A stretch of 64,000 nucleotides of DNA, taken from RGIG2134 sp964461115. GTDB lineage: Bacteria; Cyanobacteriota; Vampirovibrionia; Gastranaerophilales; Gastranaerophilaceae. A model generated the notes under the pieces. That model was given only the letters and a program-made list of their open reading frames with translations. It did not search any database and was not told where the DNA came from. Positions within the stretch are counted from its first letter, which is position 1. Each line of letters opens with the position of its first letter. Of this stretch, positions 24,023 through 32,935 are shown piece after piece. The stretch spans positions 124,001 through 188,000 of the forward strand of contig CAYWSX010000001.1 in assembly GCA_964461115.1 (NCBI GenBank), read 5' to 3'. The position numbers and the translations under genes are program-made.

Positions 24023-25153
24023 TTACATTAATTCATTCGGTATTGCATAAAGCACTGTTTCAAGATGACTACAGCTATAATGTCCGAGACGAAGTGTATA
24101 ATCGGTTAGGACTTCATTAAGGTATAACGGTATATTTACAAAGTCGCCAAGTCCATGATATATAGAGACAGCCAACTGCGGACGATCTGAATTAATAGTA
24201 TTTATAGCGCCTTTTAGGGCATTCGGTTCCGACCCTTCAATATCCATTTTTATAAAATCAACCTTTTCTATATTATTTGCTTTTTTAAAATCATCTATTG
24301 ATGTTGCCTGAATTGTCACAACATTATCATCAGCAAAAGACACCTTATAATCGGCAACCCCTTTGACATGAGACGCGGATTGCCAACTACTTTTTTCTAT
24401 AAATGAGAGTTTTTCGGTTGCACTCCAAAGAGCCAGAGGTACAATTTCAACCTCGGGCATTTTTTGTATAAATTGGTCATAATGTACCTTCTTAAATTCT
24501 TCATACATTGGCTCAAAGCCATATATGTGCTCAAGATTTGGAAAATGTTTTTTAAAAGCAAAAAACTGAGCACCATTGCAAACACCTGCGTCGAAAATAG
24601 TTTTTATTGCGTTTTTATTTATGTATTCAAGATAATGTTTATTATAATTTCCCGGTTGACCATACCGAATGAGCCCATGATTTTCACGAACATAGCCCAA
24701 AAGTTCATCACGATTTTTAGCATTTCGCCAATCCCATACCAATTGATATAATTTTCTATCTTCTTCATTTTTAAAAACATTTAAAGCTTGTTTTTGTTTA
24801 GATTCATACTCTCTGGTTCTATAATATTGCTCTATTTCCCTTGAAATCCCCAAATACGGAATTTCAAGATACTCAAAAAGCACCTCAAGTTCATAAAAAT
24901 CTCTTGTTGTCGCAACAATAAGTAAATCTATCGAATTTTTGTACTGCTCTAACTCCCCGAGATTTACAATTTTAAGCCCGTCTTCTTCACCGGTTTTAAA
25001 TGAATCGACATAAAAAAGAATCTCAATATCCTGACGATTTTCTTCAATATATTTTTTTAATCCTACACCGCTCAAACCTGCCCCATAAATGGCTATTTTG
25101 CTATTTGATTTTATTTTACTTACAAATTCTTTTAACATTTTATTCTTCTCCAT
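24023..25153 (-). CDS. nucleotide-binding domain fused to FkbM methyltransferase
   Basis: The 376-residue chain begins with a Rossmann-like segment (KIAIYGAGLSGVGLKKYI, about 19-36) of the kind found in PglD-type and polysaccharide proteins, ending near residue 105. From about 150 on it is an FkbM methyltransferase: TIFDAGVCNGAQFFAFKKHF, IYGFEPMYEEFK, then VDFIKMDIEGSEPNALKGA. Similar Rossmann segments occur alone in the gene at 27881. 6 bases follow the upstream glycosyltransferase stop. A second methylation enzyme for the same polymer is the simplest reading. Confidence 0.85.
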   Translation of the reverse strand: MEKNKMLKEFVSKIKSNSKIAIYGAGLSGVGLKKYIEENRQDIEILFYVDSFKTGEEDGLKIVNLGELEQYKNSIDLLIVATTRDFYELEVLFEYLEIPYLGISREIEQYYRTREYESKQKQALNVFKNEEDRKLYQLVWDWRNAKNRDELLGYVRENHGLIRYGQPGNYNKHYLEYINKNAIKTIFDAGVCNGAQFFAFKKHFPNLEHIYGFEPMYEEFKKVHYDQFIQKMPEVEIVPLALWSATEKLSFIEKSSWQSASHVKGVADYKVSFADDNVVTIQATSIDDFKKANNIEKVDFIKMDIEGSEPNALKGAINTINSDRPQLAVSIYHGLGDFVNIPLYLNEVLTDYTLRLGHYSCSHLETVLYAIPNELM

Positions 25154-25159
25154 CTGTTT

Positions 25160-26170
25160 TTATATAAATTTTGCTCTTAGTATGCATAATGTTTTGATAA
25201 GTTTACTATGCACATCAAAAAGCATATAGGATTTAGCCCTTTTAGCTCTGTGGGTGTAGTGTTCGCGTATGCTGCCATTACTACAAACAGCTTGATACTG
25301 CGATAAAACATGTATACAAAATTTTCTCATTTGGGGATAGTATTCAACTTTATTATCCTTATTGGCTTTTTCAAACCAATATTTTACAGATGAAAATCTG
25401 TTTTCCAAGAAAGAATCTGCAAAATGAATCCCATTTGGAGAATCAAACACAATTTTTTCACATTCATAGAAAACATCAAAAACATCTCTTGTATATTTAA
25501 AAGCGTTACTCCTGGCACTTTTCTCATGTCTTCTGTAATTATAAATATAATTCGTTAAAACTGTGGCTGTTTTGGCATTCGTAAGAAATTTAAAATATGG
25601 CAACGCATCTTCCAAAAACCGATGTGATGAAAATTCCACGTCATGGTTCATCCAAGTTTCTGCCTTATACATTTTGAACGGAAGTGTATTTGTCTGAAAA
25701 ATAATATCTTTCGCATCAAGTATTTCAAAAGGGTTGTCCTTATATTTTTGAAAATACGGAGACACATAATAATATTTATCTTTAGCCCCGCTCTCCTCGT
25801 AATAATTATAAACATTAAAAAATATTATATCTGCGTTATCATTTTTAATTTTATTATACAAAAGTTCCAGCGCGTTTAGCTCGAGCCAATCATCACTGTC
25901 AACGAATATGAGATACTCTCCGACAGCAGACTTCACACCTATATTTCGAGCAATCCCCTGACCTTCGTTTTGCTTTGTGATGATTTTAATTCGGTCATCT
26001 TTATCGGCATAATTTTTCAAAATTTCGGGGCAGCGGTCTGTCGAACCGTCATCTATACAAATTATTTCTATTTCGCTCAATGTTTGATTAATCAGGCTGT
26101 CTAAACACTCTTCCAGATACTTTTCAACATTATAAACAGGTACAACAACTGATACTTTGGGATTTTTCAT
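25160..26170 (-). CDS. GT2 family glycosyltransferase
   Basis: Inverting GT-A transferase. The N-terminal domain is typical: VSVVVPVYNVEKYLEECLDS, IICIDDGSTDRCPEI, then GIARNIGVKSAVGEYLIFVDSDDWLE with the DxD metal site. The C-terminal 120 residues are variable and helical and end in a hydrophobic/basic tail. 336 residues. It overlaps the cytidylyltransferase gene by 4 bases. Sugar donor and acceptor cannot be read from sequence. Confidence 0.93.
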   Translation of the reverse strand: MKNPKVSVVVPVYNVEKYLEECLDSLINQTLSEIEIICIDDGSTDRCPEILKNYADKDDRIKIITKQNEGQGIARNIGVKSAVGEYLIFVDSDDWLELNALELLYNKIKNDNADIIFFNVYNYYEESGAKDKYYYVSPYFQKYKDNPFEILDAKDIIFQTNTLPFKMYKAETWMNHDVEFSSHRFLEDALPYFKFLTNAKTATVLTNYIYNYRRHEKSARSNAFKYTRDVFDVFYECEKIVFDSPNGIHFADSFLENRFSSVKYWFEKANKDNKVEYYPQMRKFCIHVLSQYQAVCSNGSIREHYTHRAKRAKSYMLFDVHSKLIKTLCILRAKFI

Positions 26171-26583
26171 CTGTCAGTTCCTTCCAAAATATAATCCTCA
26201 TTTTCCAAGAAATTTTTCAAACCTGTTGTCGAAATATCAGGAGTTCTCGGCAAAATCACAACCTCACAATGACATGAAAGCTCATCAAACTTGCCTTTCC
26301 AATCATCGCCCATAACAAAAACATTTGCATTATATTTTTTGATATCTGATATTTTTTGCTCCCAGCTTTCTTCGGGAATGACCAAATCCACATACTTTAT
26401 GGCTTCCAAAATATATTTTCGCTGTTCATAATTGTAGTAAGACTTTTTGTTTTTCAGCTTATTAAATTCATCTGTCGACAAACCGACAATCAGATAATCC
26501 CCCAGTGCCTTTGCGCGCTTTAAAATATTTATATGTCCGGTATGAAGCAAATCATATGTGCCGTATGTGATTATCGTTTTCAT
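26167..26583 (-). CDS. tagD: glycerol-3-phosphate cytidylyltransferase
   Basis: Makes CDP-glycerol from CTP and glycerol-3-phosphate. The 138-residue protein is the family's usual length and has TYGTYDLLHTGHINIL with the HxGH motif (H14, H17), VGLSTDEFN, and the ISTTGLK motif (STT) near the C-terminus. It overlaps both neighbours by 4 bases, so CDP-glycerol is made by the same operon as its transferase. These genes are best known from wall teichoic acid in Firmicutes. Confidence 0.93.
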   Translation of the reverse strand: MKTIITYGTYDLLHTGHINILKRAKALGDYLIVGLSTDEFNKLKNKKSYYNYEQRKYILEAIKYVDLVIPEESWEQKISDIKKYNANVFVMGDDWKGKFDELSCHCEVVILPRTPDISTTGLKNFLENEDYILEGTDR

Positions 26584-27878
26584 CGAATTTTAAGCTCCGT
26601 CTTCAAATCATCTAATATGTTTTGAGCTGCATAGACACCGTTAAATCCCAAATCTGATATTGCATTGACTCTTTGCTGTTTCATTGAGTCCGTCTTTTGA
26701 ATTAAAATTTCCTCAAACAATTTATCCAACTCATCTATATTATGCGCTTTATAATAATTTTTTACAACAGCTTCAGCAGACGGATTGTAACCAAAAGCTT
26801 TCTCGGAAATCAAATGAATTACAGGCTGCTCCGTCAAGAAAAATTCTGTCAAAAACGAGCCGCAGTCTGTAATCATAGCATAAGATTGAGCGAACAAATC
26901 TAAATAATCTCCGCTCTCATATTTCAATCCGATTTTCTCCCAATCATCCCAATATGACTGAATTTCTTCTCGCGTCATAATATTTTGAAGCCGGAGTCTT
27001 TCTTTCAAACTGGGATGAGGTTTAAATATCCAGTTCAATTCCGGGTGCGCCTTTGCAAATTCAAGAATATGAGCCCCATTCCATTCAAAAGTCGCATAAT
27101 TTTCTCTTTCGTAATTTATGGACCAATGCGGAGCATAAATTACATATTTTTTTTCTTGCCCCTTGTCTTTCCCCAGATAGAAATAATCTAGCGCTGTATG
27201 TCCCGTAACGATAAGGTTTTCACCTTTATTTCTCATTCGCTCGGAATAAAATTTTTGTACAAGCTCATTTAAAATGTAATGCTTTTGAATATAAAGATGA
27301 AAACGTAAGTCATACTCCACAATTGAAGCTACATTTGCAACAAAGTACGGAACATAAGCTGACAGTGCAAAAGCAGAAGTTACAACCGGCCCCTGTGAAG
27401 TCTCTACGTACCATGGTTCTTGATAAAAAATAATATCCGGCTCAAAAGTATTCAAAGGCAGATGTATTTCATTTTCGCAATCATATGCATAGTATGTTTC
27501 CATTTGTTTATCTGTAAAAAACTTATACACATCCCGAACATCAGCAGATGAACTGCATCCTGAACCTGCCATCTTTTTTGGAGAAGTAGAGTCCTTTGAT
27601 ACCAAAATAAACGGATGAAAATTTTCATCTTCCAGCATCAATTTGTATAAACTTTCACATTTCCATTTTTGTTTTGAAAAGCATAAATATGCCACTCTTA
27701 TTTTCTCAGATTTTACTTTTTTTCTGAGTTTTTCCAGCATTTTTTGCTTATTCGGCGCAATATATCTGCAATTTTGCTCAACTTTAAGGTTATGAAAAAA
27801 GCTGCGAACAGACTCACGCACACCAACAGGCAAAAAAAGTGCTGCAGATTCTCCTATTTTTTCATAAGGAATATACAC
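26580..27878 (-). CDS. CDP-glycerol glycerophosphotransferase family protein
   Basis: Transfers glycerol-phosphate units from CDP-glycerol to a glycan or lipid carrier (TagB/TagF-type). 432 residues; the C-terminal half holds the family's blocks: YVIYAPHWSINYE, LNWIFKPHPSLKER (HP motif), LFAQSYAMITDCGSFLTEF (the S/DxS phosphate site) and PVIHL. The N-terminal 80 residues are amphipathic, consistent with a membrane-surface enzyme. Coupled to tagD by a 4-base overlap. It could be a primase (TagB-like) or polymerase (TagF-like); the length favours the single-domain type. Confidence 0.88.
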   Translation of the reverse strand: MYIPYEKIGESAALFLPVGVRESVRSFFHNLKVEQNCRYIAPNKQKMLEKLRKKVKSEKIRVAYLCFSKQKWKCESLYKLMLEDENFHPFILVSKDSTSPKKMAGSGCSSSADVRDVYKFFTDKQMETYYAYDCENEIHLPLNTFEPDIIFYQEPWYVETSQGPVVTSAFALSAYVPYFVANVASIVEYDLRFHLYIQKHYILNELVQKFYSERMRNKGENLIVTGHTALDYFYLGKDKGQEKKYVIYAPHWSINYERENYATFEWNGAHILEFAKAHPELNWIFKPHPSLKERLRLQNIMTREEIQSYWDDWEKIGLKYESGDYLDLFAQSYAMITDCGSFLTEFFLTEQPVIHLISEKAFGYNPSAEAVVKNYYKAHNIDELDKLFEEILIQKTDSMKQQRVNAISDLGFNGVYAAQNILDDLKTELKIR

Positions 27879-27880
27879 AG

Positions 27881-28282
27881 CTATTCACTCCAGATTTCTT
27901 TTAATAGGGTAAATAATGATTTTTGAGCAAGAGGCGCAACTTTAGTTTTTACCCCTTTAAACATATAGCATTGAAAGTATTCCAATAAGCCTATATAGTT
28001 TAAAGTCGCAATAAGAACACAATCAGGGCTATATTCAGGCATTTTTTCTTTTGGAATAATTTTATATCCTAAAAACTCAGCACCCTCATCCTCATTTTGA
28101 AATTTCATATCCGAAACACCGATAATATTAAGCGACGATAAATCATAATTTTCAGTAATATATTGAAACAGCGAACCAGCTCCATAAATTATTACTTTTT
28201 TATTTTTGAGCTTTTTTATCATTTTTTTTAATCTGCATTCGAATTTAATTTCACTCAAATGCTTTTTGAAATCAGTATCCAT
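27881..28282 (-). CDS. Rossmann-like nucleotide-binding protein of the polymer operon
   Basis: 133 residues with KKVIIYGAGSLFQYITENYD at about 29-48, a dinucleotide/nucleotide-sugar binding turn, followed by INIIGVSD-type strands and VLIATLNYIGLLEY. It resembles the N-terminal domain of the gene at 24023 and PglD-type N-terminal domains but has no catalytic partner domain. First gene of the leftward operon, 2 bases before the glycerophosphotransferase gene. The role is probably auxiliary; it may be a remnant of a longer enzyme. Confidence 0.75.
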   Translation of the reverse strand: MDTDFKKHLSEIKFECRLKKMIKKLKNKKVIIYGAGSLFQYITENYDLSSLNIIGVSDMKFQNEDEGAEFLGYKIIPKEKMPEYSPDCVLIATLNYIGLLEYFQCYMFKGVKTKVAPLAQKSLFTLLKEIWSE

Positions 28283-28309
28283 ATATCCCTCTCTGCCAAA
28301 ATTTAAAGG

Positions 28310-28990
28310 CTAAATTTCCATATATTTCAAATCAGGGCTTACTGTAAAATCTGCGGTTACGGAAGATTTTATGTCATCTACCGTGAACATCGGGTTGATA
28401 TCAGTTAAAAGAAGTCCGCTTTTCGTCACCTCAAGGACACATCTCTCCGTAATAATCAAATCGACCTCACCATATGCCGTTAACGGAAGCGTGCATTTCT
28501 TCAGAATTTTAACTTCCCCTTTGGACATATGCTCCATAGCAACAATAACTCTCTTAGCTCCAACAACCAAATCCATAGAGCCGCCCATTCCCGGAACCAT
28601 CTTGCCCGGAACCATCCAACTTGCGATACTGCCTGCTTCATCAACCTGCAAAGCGCCCAGGACGGTTTGGTCAATATGTCCGCCTCTCATCATCGTAAGA
28701 GCCATTTGAGAATCAAAAAAACTTGCGCCTTCTTTAGCTTCGACATATCCGCCACCTGCGTTTATAACTCTCTTATCAACACGATCTGCCTTTTGACTTT
28801 TTCCTAAACCAAGCAAGCCATTTTCAGACTGAAAAATCACCTGCATATGTTCAGGCACATAATCAGCAACAGCCGTAGGCAATCCGATACCCAGAGCCGC
28901 AACATCGCCTTCTTTAAACTCCCTCGCCGCTCTTTTTGCTATAATTTCACGAATTTTTTCTTTAGATAATTCTTGAACTACTGATTCCAT
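28310..28990 (-). CDS. 3-oxoacid/acyl CoA-transferase subunit B
   Basis: Beta subunit of a heterodimeric class I CoA-transferase (AtoA/ScoB type), which moves CoA between acyl groups. 226 residues. The catalytic glutamate is in QSENGLLGLG, followed by NAGGGYVEAKEGASFFDS and the MVPGKMVPGMGGSMDLV loop. It directly follows subunit A (adjacent stop and start). Which acid is used cannot be told; acetoacetate and succinate are the common ones, and the pair suggests a short-chain acid pathway. Confidence 0.93.
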   Translation of the reverse strand: MESVVQELSKEKIREIIAKRAAREFKEGDVAALGIGLPTAVADYVPEHMQVIFQSENGLLGLGKSQKADRVDKRVINAGGGYVEAKEGASFFDSQMALTMMRGGHIDQTVLGALQVDEAGSIASWMVPGKMVPGMGGSMDLVVGAKRVIVAMEHMSKGEVKILKKCTLPLTAYGEVDLIITERCVLEVTKSGLLLTDINPMFTVDDIKSSVTADFTVSPDLKYMEI

Positions 28991-29641
28991 CTAACCATCC
29001 TCGCGCAAAACAATATAATCGACAAAAACCCCGGGAACTATAACATCATTCGGGTCGAGACAATCCACAAGTTCATCAGCTTGCGCAATTACCGTTCCTG
29101 CAGCCATTGCCATGACCGTATTACAGTTTCTTGTTGTTCCGTAATATGCGATGTTACCAAATTTATCTATTTTAGTACCGTAAATAAGCGCAAAATCAGC
29201 ACCAATAGGCTTGTCTAATATAAATATCTTCCCGTCAATTTCGAGCGTTTGCTTGCTTTCTTCAACAATAGTGCCCACTCCCGTAGGAGTCAAAATGCCG
29301 CCTAATCCTGATCCTTTGGCCCTTACACGCTCAATAAACGTGCCCATAGGAACAAGTTCAACATCAATTTCACCTGAATGCATTTGGCGACCTGTTTCGG
29401 GATTTGTACCTATATGCGTAGTGATAAGCTTTTTTATCTGCTTATTGACAATCAATTTGCCCTTATCCGCATCGGGAAATGATGTATCATTAGCTATCAT
29501 GGTCAAATTTTGGATATTTTGTTTCACGAGTTCATCAATCAAATTGTCAGGTACACCGCAGCTTAAAAAGCCGCCAACCATAACCGATGAGCCTTCTTTT
29601 ATCATACCTATAGCATCTTTTGAAGAAACGACCTTTTTCAT
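28991..29641 (-). CDS. 3-oxoacid/acyl CoA-transferase subunit A
   Basis: Alpha subunit (AtoD/ScoA type). 216 residues with SVMVGGFLSCGVPDNLIDEL, the GSGLGGILTPTGVGTIVEE segment (the oxyanion/CoA loop), and KIDKFGNIAYYGTTRNCNTVMAMAA. Complete at both ends. It forms a two-gene unit with subunit B and stands between the surface-polymer operon and kdpD, with an 80-base gap upstream that can hold a promoter. Confidence 0.93.
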   Translation of the reverse strand: MKKVVSSKDAIGMIKEGSSVMVGGFLSCGVPDNLIDELVKQNIQNLTMIANDTSFPDADKGKLIVNKQIKKLITTHIGTNPETGRQMHSGEIDVELVPMGTFIERVRAKGSGLGGILTPTGVGTIVEESKQTLEIDGKIFILDKPIGADFALIYGTKIDKFGNIAYYGTTRNCNTVMAMAAGTVIAQADELVDCLDPNDVIVPGVFVDYIVLREDG

Positions 29642-29721
29642 AATATCCCGACTTAAATTTTAGCATAAAAATCTTATTTTGGAAATTATTTCAATCTGAT
29701 CATAACAAAACCTAAAATAAA

Positions 29722-31680
29722 CTAGTTGCGTTTTAAATATATAGCCATAATATTCGCAAAAGATTCAAGCAATCTATATTGTTCCGAAGACAATCCTTTT
29801 TCGGATGGCATAAAAATACCAAGAACGCCAAAAGTATTATTTTCAACTTTTAAAGGCAAAAAATACCAACGCGAAGAAGCAAGAGTAGCTGTATTTTTAC
29901 CCGCAGGAGATCCGTTTTTGTAAACCCATTGCGCAACACCGAGTTCTTTGTTATCAAACTTTGCTTCGCCTTCTTTTTCTGCAATCACAAGGTGTTTGTT
30001 CTCATTTGGAAGCAAAATAACAAGTTCACAGCGAAAAGCTTCCGTTATATGTGAAGCAGCAGTTTTCAAAATATCAGGCGCAAGCATAATTTCACGCGTG
30101 AAAGAATTCAAAGACGCTAAAAACCTTTCACGATGACGGGAACCTTCCGTCTGCCAGCGAATACCTTTTGCCAGAAAACTTATTATAACTGAAATGATTA
30201 TAAAGACTAAAAAGCTAGGGAAATAGCGGATGTCCGTAACTCTAAAAGTATAATAAGGAGGTATCATAAAGAAATCGAGAGCACAAACGGACAAAAGCGC
30301 AGTGAAAAGCCCTACGCGCGTTCCAAAAAAGATACTACACACAACAACAGGCAAAATAAGCATCATACCTGCATTTAGAGGCTCCATTGAGTCTCTCGTT
30401 AATATAGCAAAGAGGATTATAGCGAATACGCTCAGCAAGCTTATGAAATACCCTTTTGGAGACAGTTTTGCAGCAGTTGGTGCCTTAGGCAATGGAGCAC
30501 GAAGCTGTTCAGGATTGGCGCCGACAATCAAGACGTTTATATGTCCACTTTTTCTTGTAAGTTCATTTAATACAGACCCCTTGAAAAACTCCTCAAATCT
30601 TGAACGATGTGAAAGCCCTGCCACAATAAAGTTTACATTTTTTTCTTTGGCAAAATGAATAATTGTGTCTGCAATTCCGTTACCGCTTAATGCCGCAACC
30701 GTTGCCCCAAGTTCTTCTGCAAGTTTAATATTCTTTTCCAGCTGCGCCGCCGCTTTTGCACTTACTTCGACCTGTTGAGGAGATTCGACGTATACAGCAT
30801 ACCATTTTGCATTCATTTCTGACGCCATTCTATGCGTAATTCTCAGCAGACGCTCTGATGTCGGACTGGCACTGAAACCTACAATTATTTTTGAATCAAC
30901 AGGCCAAGGCGTAATGATTGCATTCCTGTTTTTATAGGAAATCATGTCCTCATCAACCCGTTTAGCAGTGTAGCGAAGCGCCAATTCTCTTAATGCAAGG
31001 AGGTTTCCTTTTCTGAAAAACTTTTGAGTTGCAACTTTTGCTTTATCCGGAATATAAATTTTGCCTTCATTCAAACGCTCTAAAAGCTTTTCAGGAGTCA
31101 AATCCACAAGCTCAATCTCATCAGCAAGTTCCAAAATGCTGTCAGGAACAGTCTCATGAATAGTGACAAATGAAATTTGCTGAACAATATCGATTAAACT
31201 CTCAACGTGCTGAATATTTAACGTTGAATAAACATCTATCCCTGCCTTTAAGAGCTCTTCAACATCCTGATATCGCTTGTTGTGACGAGAGCCTATGACA
31301 TTTGTATGCGCAAGCTCATCTACAATAACAAGACTCGGCTTTCTCTCAAGAATGGCATCAATATCCATTTCTTCAAGTTCCAAACCATTATAAAGTGTTT
31401 TCTTTCGCGGAATGATTGTCAGTCCGTCCAAAAGGGCTTGCGTCTCTTTTCTGCCATGCGTTTCAACAATACCTACGACAGCGTCCGTACCTGATTTTAC
31501 TGAAATGCGCGTTTCTTCGAGCATTGTGTATGTTTTACCGACCCCGGCACAAAAACCGAGAAAAATCTTCAATCGTCCCGAAGTACGTTCAATTAAAGAA
31601 TTAGCCTCATCCTCCTCGGCTGTAATTCTTTTCAAAAGTTCTTCAGGATTTGGACGTCCATCCTGATTCATTAAGCGCAA
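29722..31680 (-). CDS. kdpD: KdpD-like potassium sensor without kinase domain
   Basis: 652 residues: KdpD N-terminal domain with Walker A GFCAGVGKT (42-50) and VDELAHTN, a universal-stress (USP) domain (about 255-385), four membrane helices of the DUF4118 type (about 415-510), and a GAF-like domain to the end. The histidine kinase (HisKA and HATPase) that makes up the last 230 residues of E. coli KdpD is absent, and the stop follows the GAF domain cleanly. No kdpE lies nearby. Shortened KdpD proteins are known in cyanobacteria. It overlaps the upstream gene by 10 bases, so it is expressed with kdpABC; it may bind or regulate the pump directly. Confidence 0.9.
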   Translation of the reverse strand: MRLMNQDGRPNPEELLKRITAEEDEANSLIERTSGRLKIFLGFCAGVGKTYTMLEETRISVKSGTDAVVGIVETHGRKETQALLDGLTIIPRKKTLYNGLELEEMDIDAILERKPSLVIVDELAHTNVIGSRHNKRYQDVEELLKAGIDVYSTLNIQHVESLIDIVQQISFVTIHETVPDSILELADEIELVDLTPEKLLERLNEGKIYIPDKAKVATQKFFRKGNLLALRELALRYTAKRVDEDMISYKNRNAIITPWPVDSKIIVGFSASPTSERLLRITHRMASEMNAKWYAVYVESPQQVEVSAKAAAQLEKNIKLAEELGATVAALSGNGIADTIIHFAKEKNVNFIVAGLSHRSRFEEFFKGSVLNELTRKSGHINVLIVGANPEQLRAPLPKAPTAAKLSPKGYFISLLSVFAIILFAILTRDSMEPLNAGMMLILPVVVCSIFFGTRVGLFTALLSVCALDFFMIPPYYTFRVTDIRYFPSFLVFIIISVIISFLAKGIRWQTEGSRHRERFLASLNSFTREIMLAPDILKTAASHITEAFRCELVILLPNENKHLVIAEKEGEAKFDNKELGVAQWVYKNGSPAGKNTATLASSRWYFLPLKVENNTFGVLGIFMPSEKGLSSEQYRLLESFANIMAIYLKRN

Positions 31681-32348
31681 ATTTCCTTTTTACCTTCTTT
31701 AATAAAGGCTTTTCTTACCAAGTTATCAATAGGTTTAGCTCCTGCAACGATTGCAGCTACGCCGACACCAGCCAGAAACAGATTGCGATGCCCACTGATA
31801 TTCTTATGCTCGAATTTTGATATAAATTTGTTTAATCTCTCATTTTGCGTAAAATATTTTTTCAGATTGTTTTTTTGCGCCTGCGGAATCCTATCCAGAA
31901 GCATTTCAGCACCTTTACGCGTTGATTTTATCAATATGAAAGGAAGCAAGAAACTTGCCAAAAACTGAAACTTAATTTCTTTTCTTTTTTCCGCCTTAGC
32001 ATGTTCATCAGAGACTGCATTTGTTTTTTTATGGTTAATCGACATAAAAGCATACAGGAGAGAAATAATCCAGGAAGCCTTAGCAACCAAACTGCCAAGA
32101 ACAGGTCTTAATGCCTCTCCGAAGTCGTTAGAATACACAAAAAGTTTGAAAGGATATTGGTGCCAAATACTTTTCTTTCCTTTCGAACCGATTTCACGGT
32201 AAAGGTTAGTGTAAATACCCTTCGGAACTCTTACTGCGGTAAATGATTCGTTTTTGCGAACAAACTTCGCGCTATTTACCTTTTGAACACCTATTTCTTT
32301 GTATAAATTTTTATATATGCCTTTTTTATTATCTATTGAGCTTATCAT
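31671..32348 (-). CDS. membrane protein inserted in the kdp operon, unknown
   Basis: 225 residues, not recognised. The N-terminal 60 residues contain a motif twice: KGIYKNLYKEIG and KGIYTNLYREIG, 36 residues apart. Hydrophobic segments lie near 85-105, 130-150 and 190-210. It starts right after the kdpC stop and overlaps the kdpD start by 10 bases, so it is translated within the operon at the place where no gene is usual. It may be a lineage-specific membrane partner; a part in potassium uptake is inferred only from position. Confidence 0.75.
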   Translation of the reverse strand: MISSIDNKKGIYKNLYKEIGVQKVNSAKFVRKNESFTAVRVPKGIYTNLYREIGSKGKKSIWHQYPFKLFVYSNDFGEALRPVLGSLVAKASWIISLLYAFMSINHKKTNAVSDEHAKAEKRKEIKFQFLASFLLPFILIKSTRKGAEMLLDRIPQAQKNNLKKYFTQNERLNKFISKFEHKNISGHRNLFLAGVGVAAIVAGAKPIDNLVRKAFIKEGKKEICA

Positions 32349-32349
32349 T

Positions 32350-32922
32350 CTATTTACCTGACATTCTGTCTAATTCTGTATTTAATTTTAACACATTTAC
32401 TGCGTCTGTGCCCCAAATGCCGATAAAATTGTAATCAATACTTTTATCAATTGCAATTTTGACATCATTTTGCGCCAAGTGGCGAATTTTTGCAACCCTT
32501 TTTGACTGGATATTTGCATTTTCAATACTAATGTGAGGGTCTAATCCGCTCCCAGAGCTTAAAACCATATCAGCAGGTATCTTAACATTTGTTATCAATT
32601 CATTCTCTTTTTGGACATTTTCAACCCGCTTTTTAACTATTTCAGCAAGTTTTTTGCTCGTCGGCGCCAAGTTGCTTCCGCCGGAGTTTTGCGCGTCATA
32701 GTCGTTATGAGAAGGTCTTGAATGGAAATATTTCGGGTCATCAAATTTTTGCCCGATAAGATAAGATCCAACGACCACGTTGTTCTTATAAACAAGACTT
32801 CCGTTCGCTTTATTTTTCATTGCCAACTGCGCAACTGCAGTGACAGAAAGAGGATATACCAGTCCTAAAATAACTGCAAATCCCGCAAAAACTTTTATTG
32901 ATGTAATGAGTATTTTTTTCAT
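32350..32922 (-). CDS. kdpC: potassium-transporting ATPase subunit C
   Basis: Subunit of the Kdp P-type ATPase complex in the inner membrane, helping ATP binding and assembly. 190 residues with one N-terminal membrane helix (about 7-29), the SYLIGQKFDDPKYFHSRPS motif, the GSNLAPTS segment, and GSGLDPHIS. Full length. 13 bases downstream of kdpB. Confidence 0.96.
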   Translation of the reverse strand: MKKILITSIKVFAGFAVILGLVYPLSVTAVAQLAMKNKANGSLVYKNNVVVGSYLIGQKFDDPKYFHSRPSHNDYDAQNSGGSNLAPTSKKLAEIVKKRVENVQKENELITNVKIPADMVLSSGSGLDPHISIENANIQSKRVAKIRHLAQNDVKIAIDKSIDYNFIGIWGTDAVNVLKLNTELDRMSGK

Positions 32923-32935
32923 AATTTTTCCCTGT

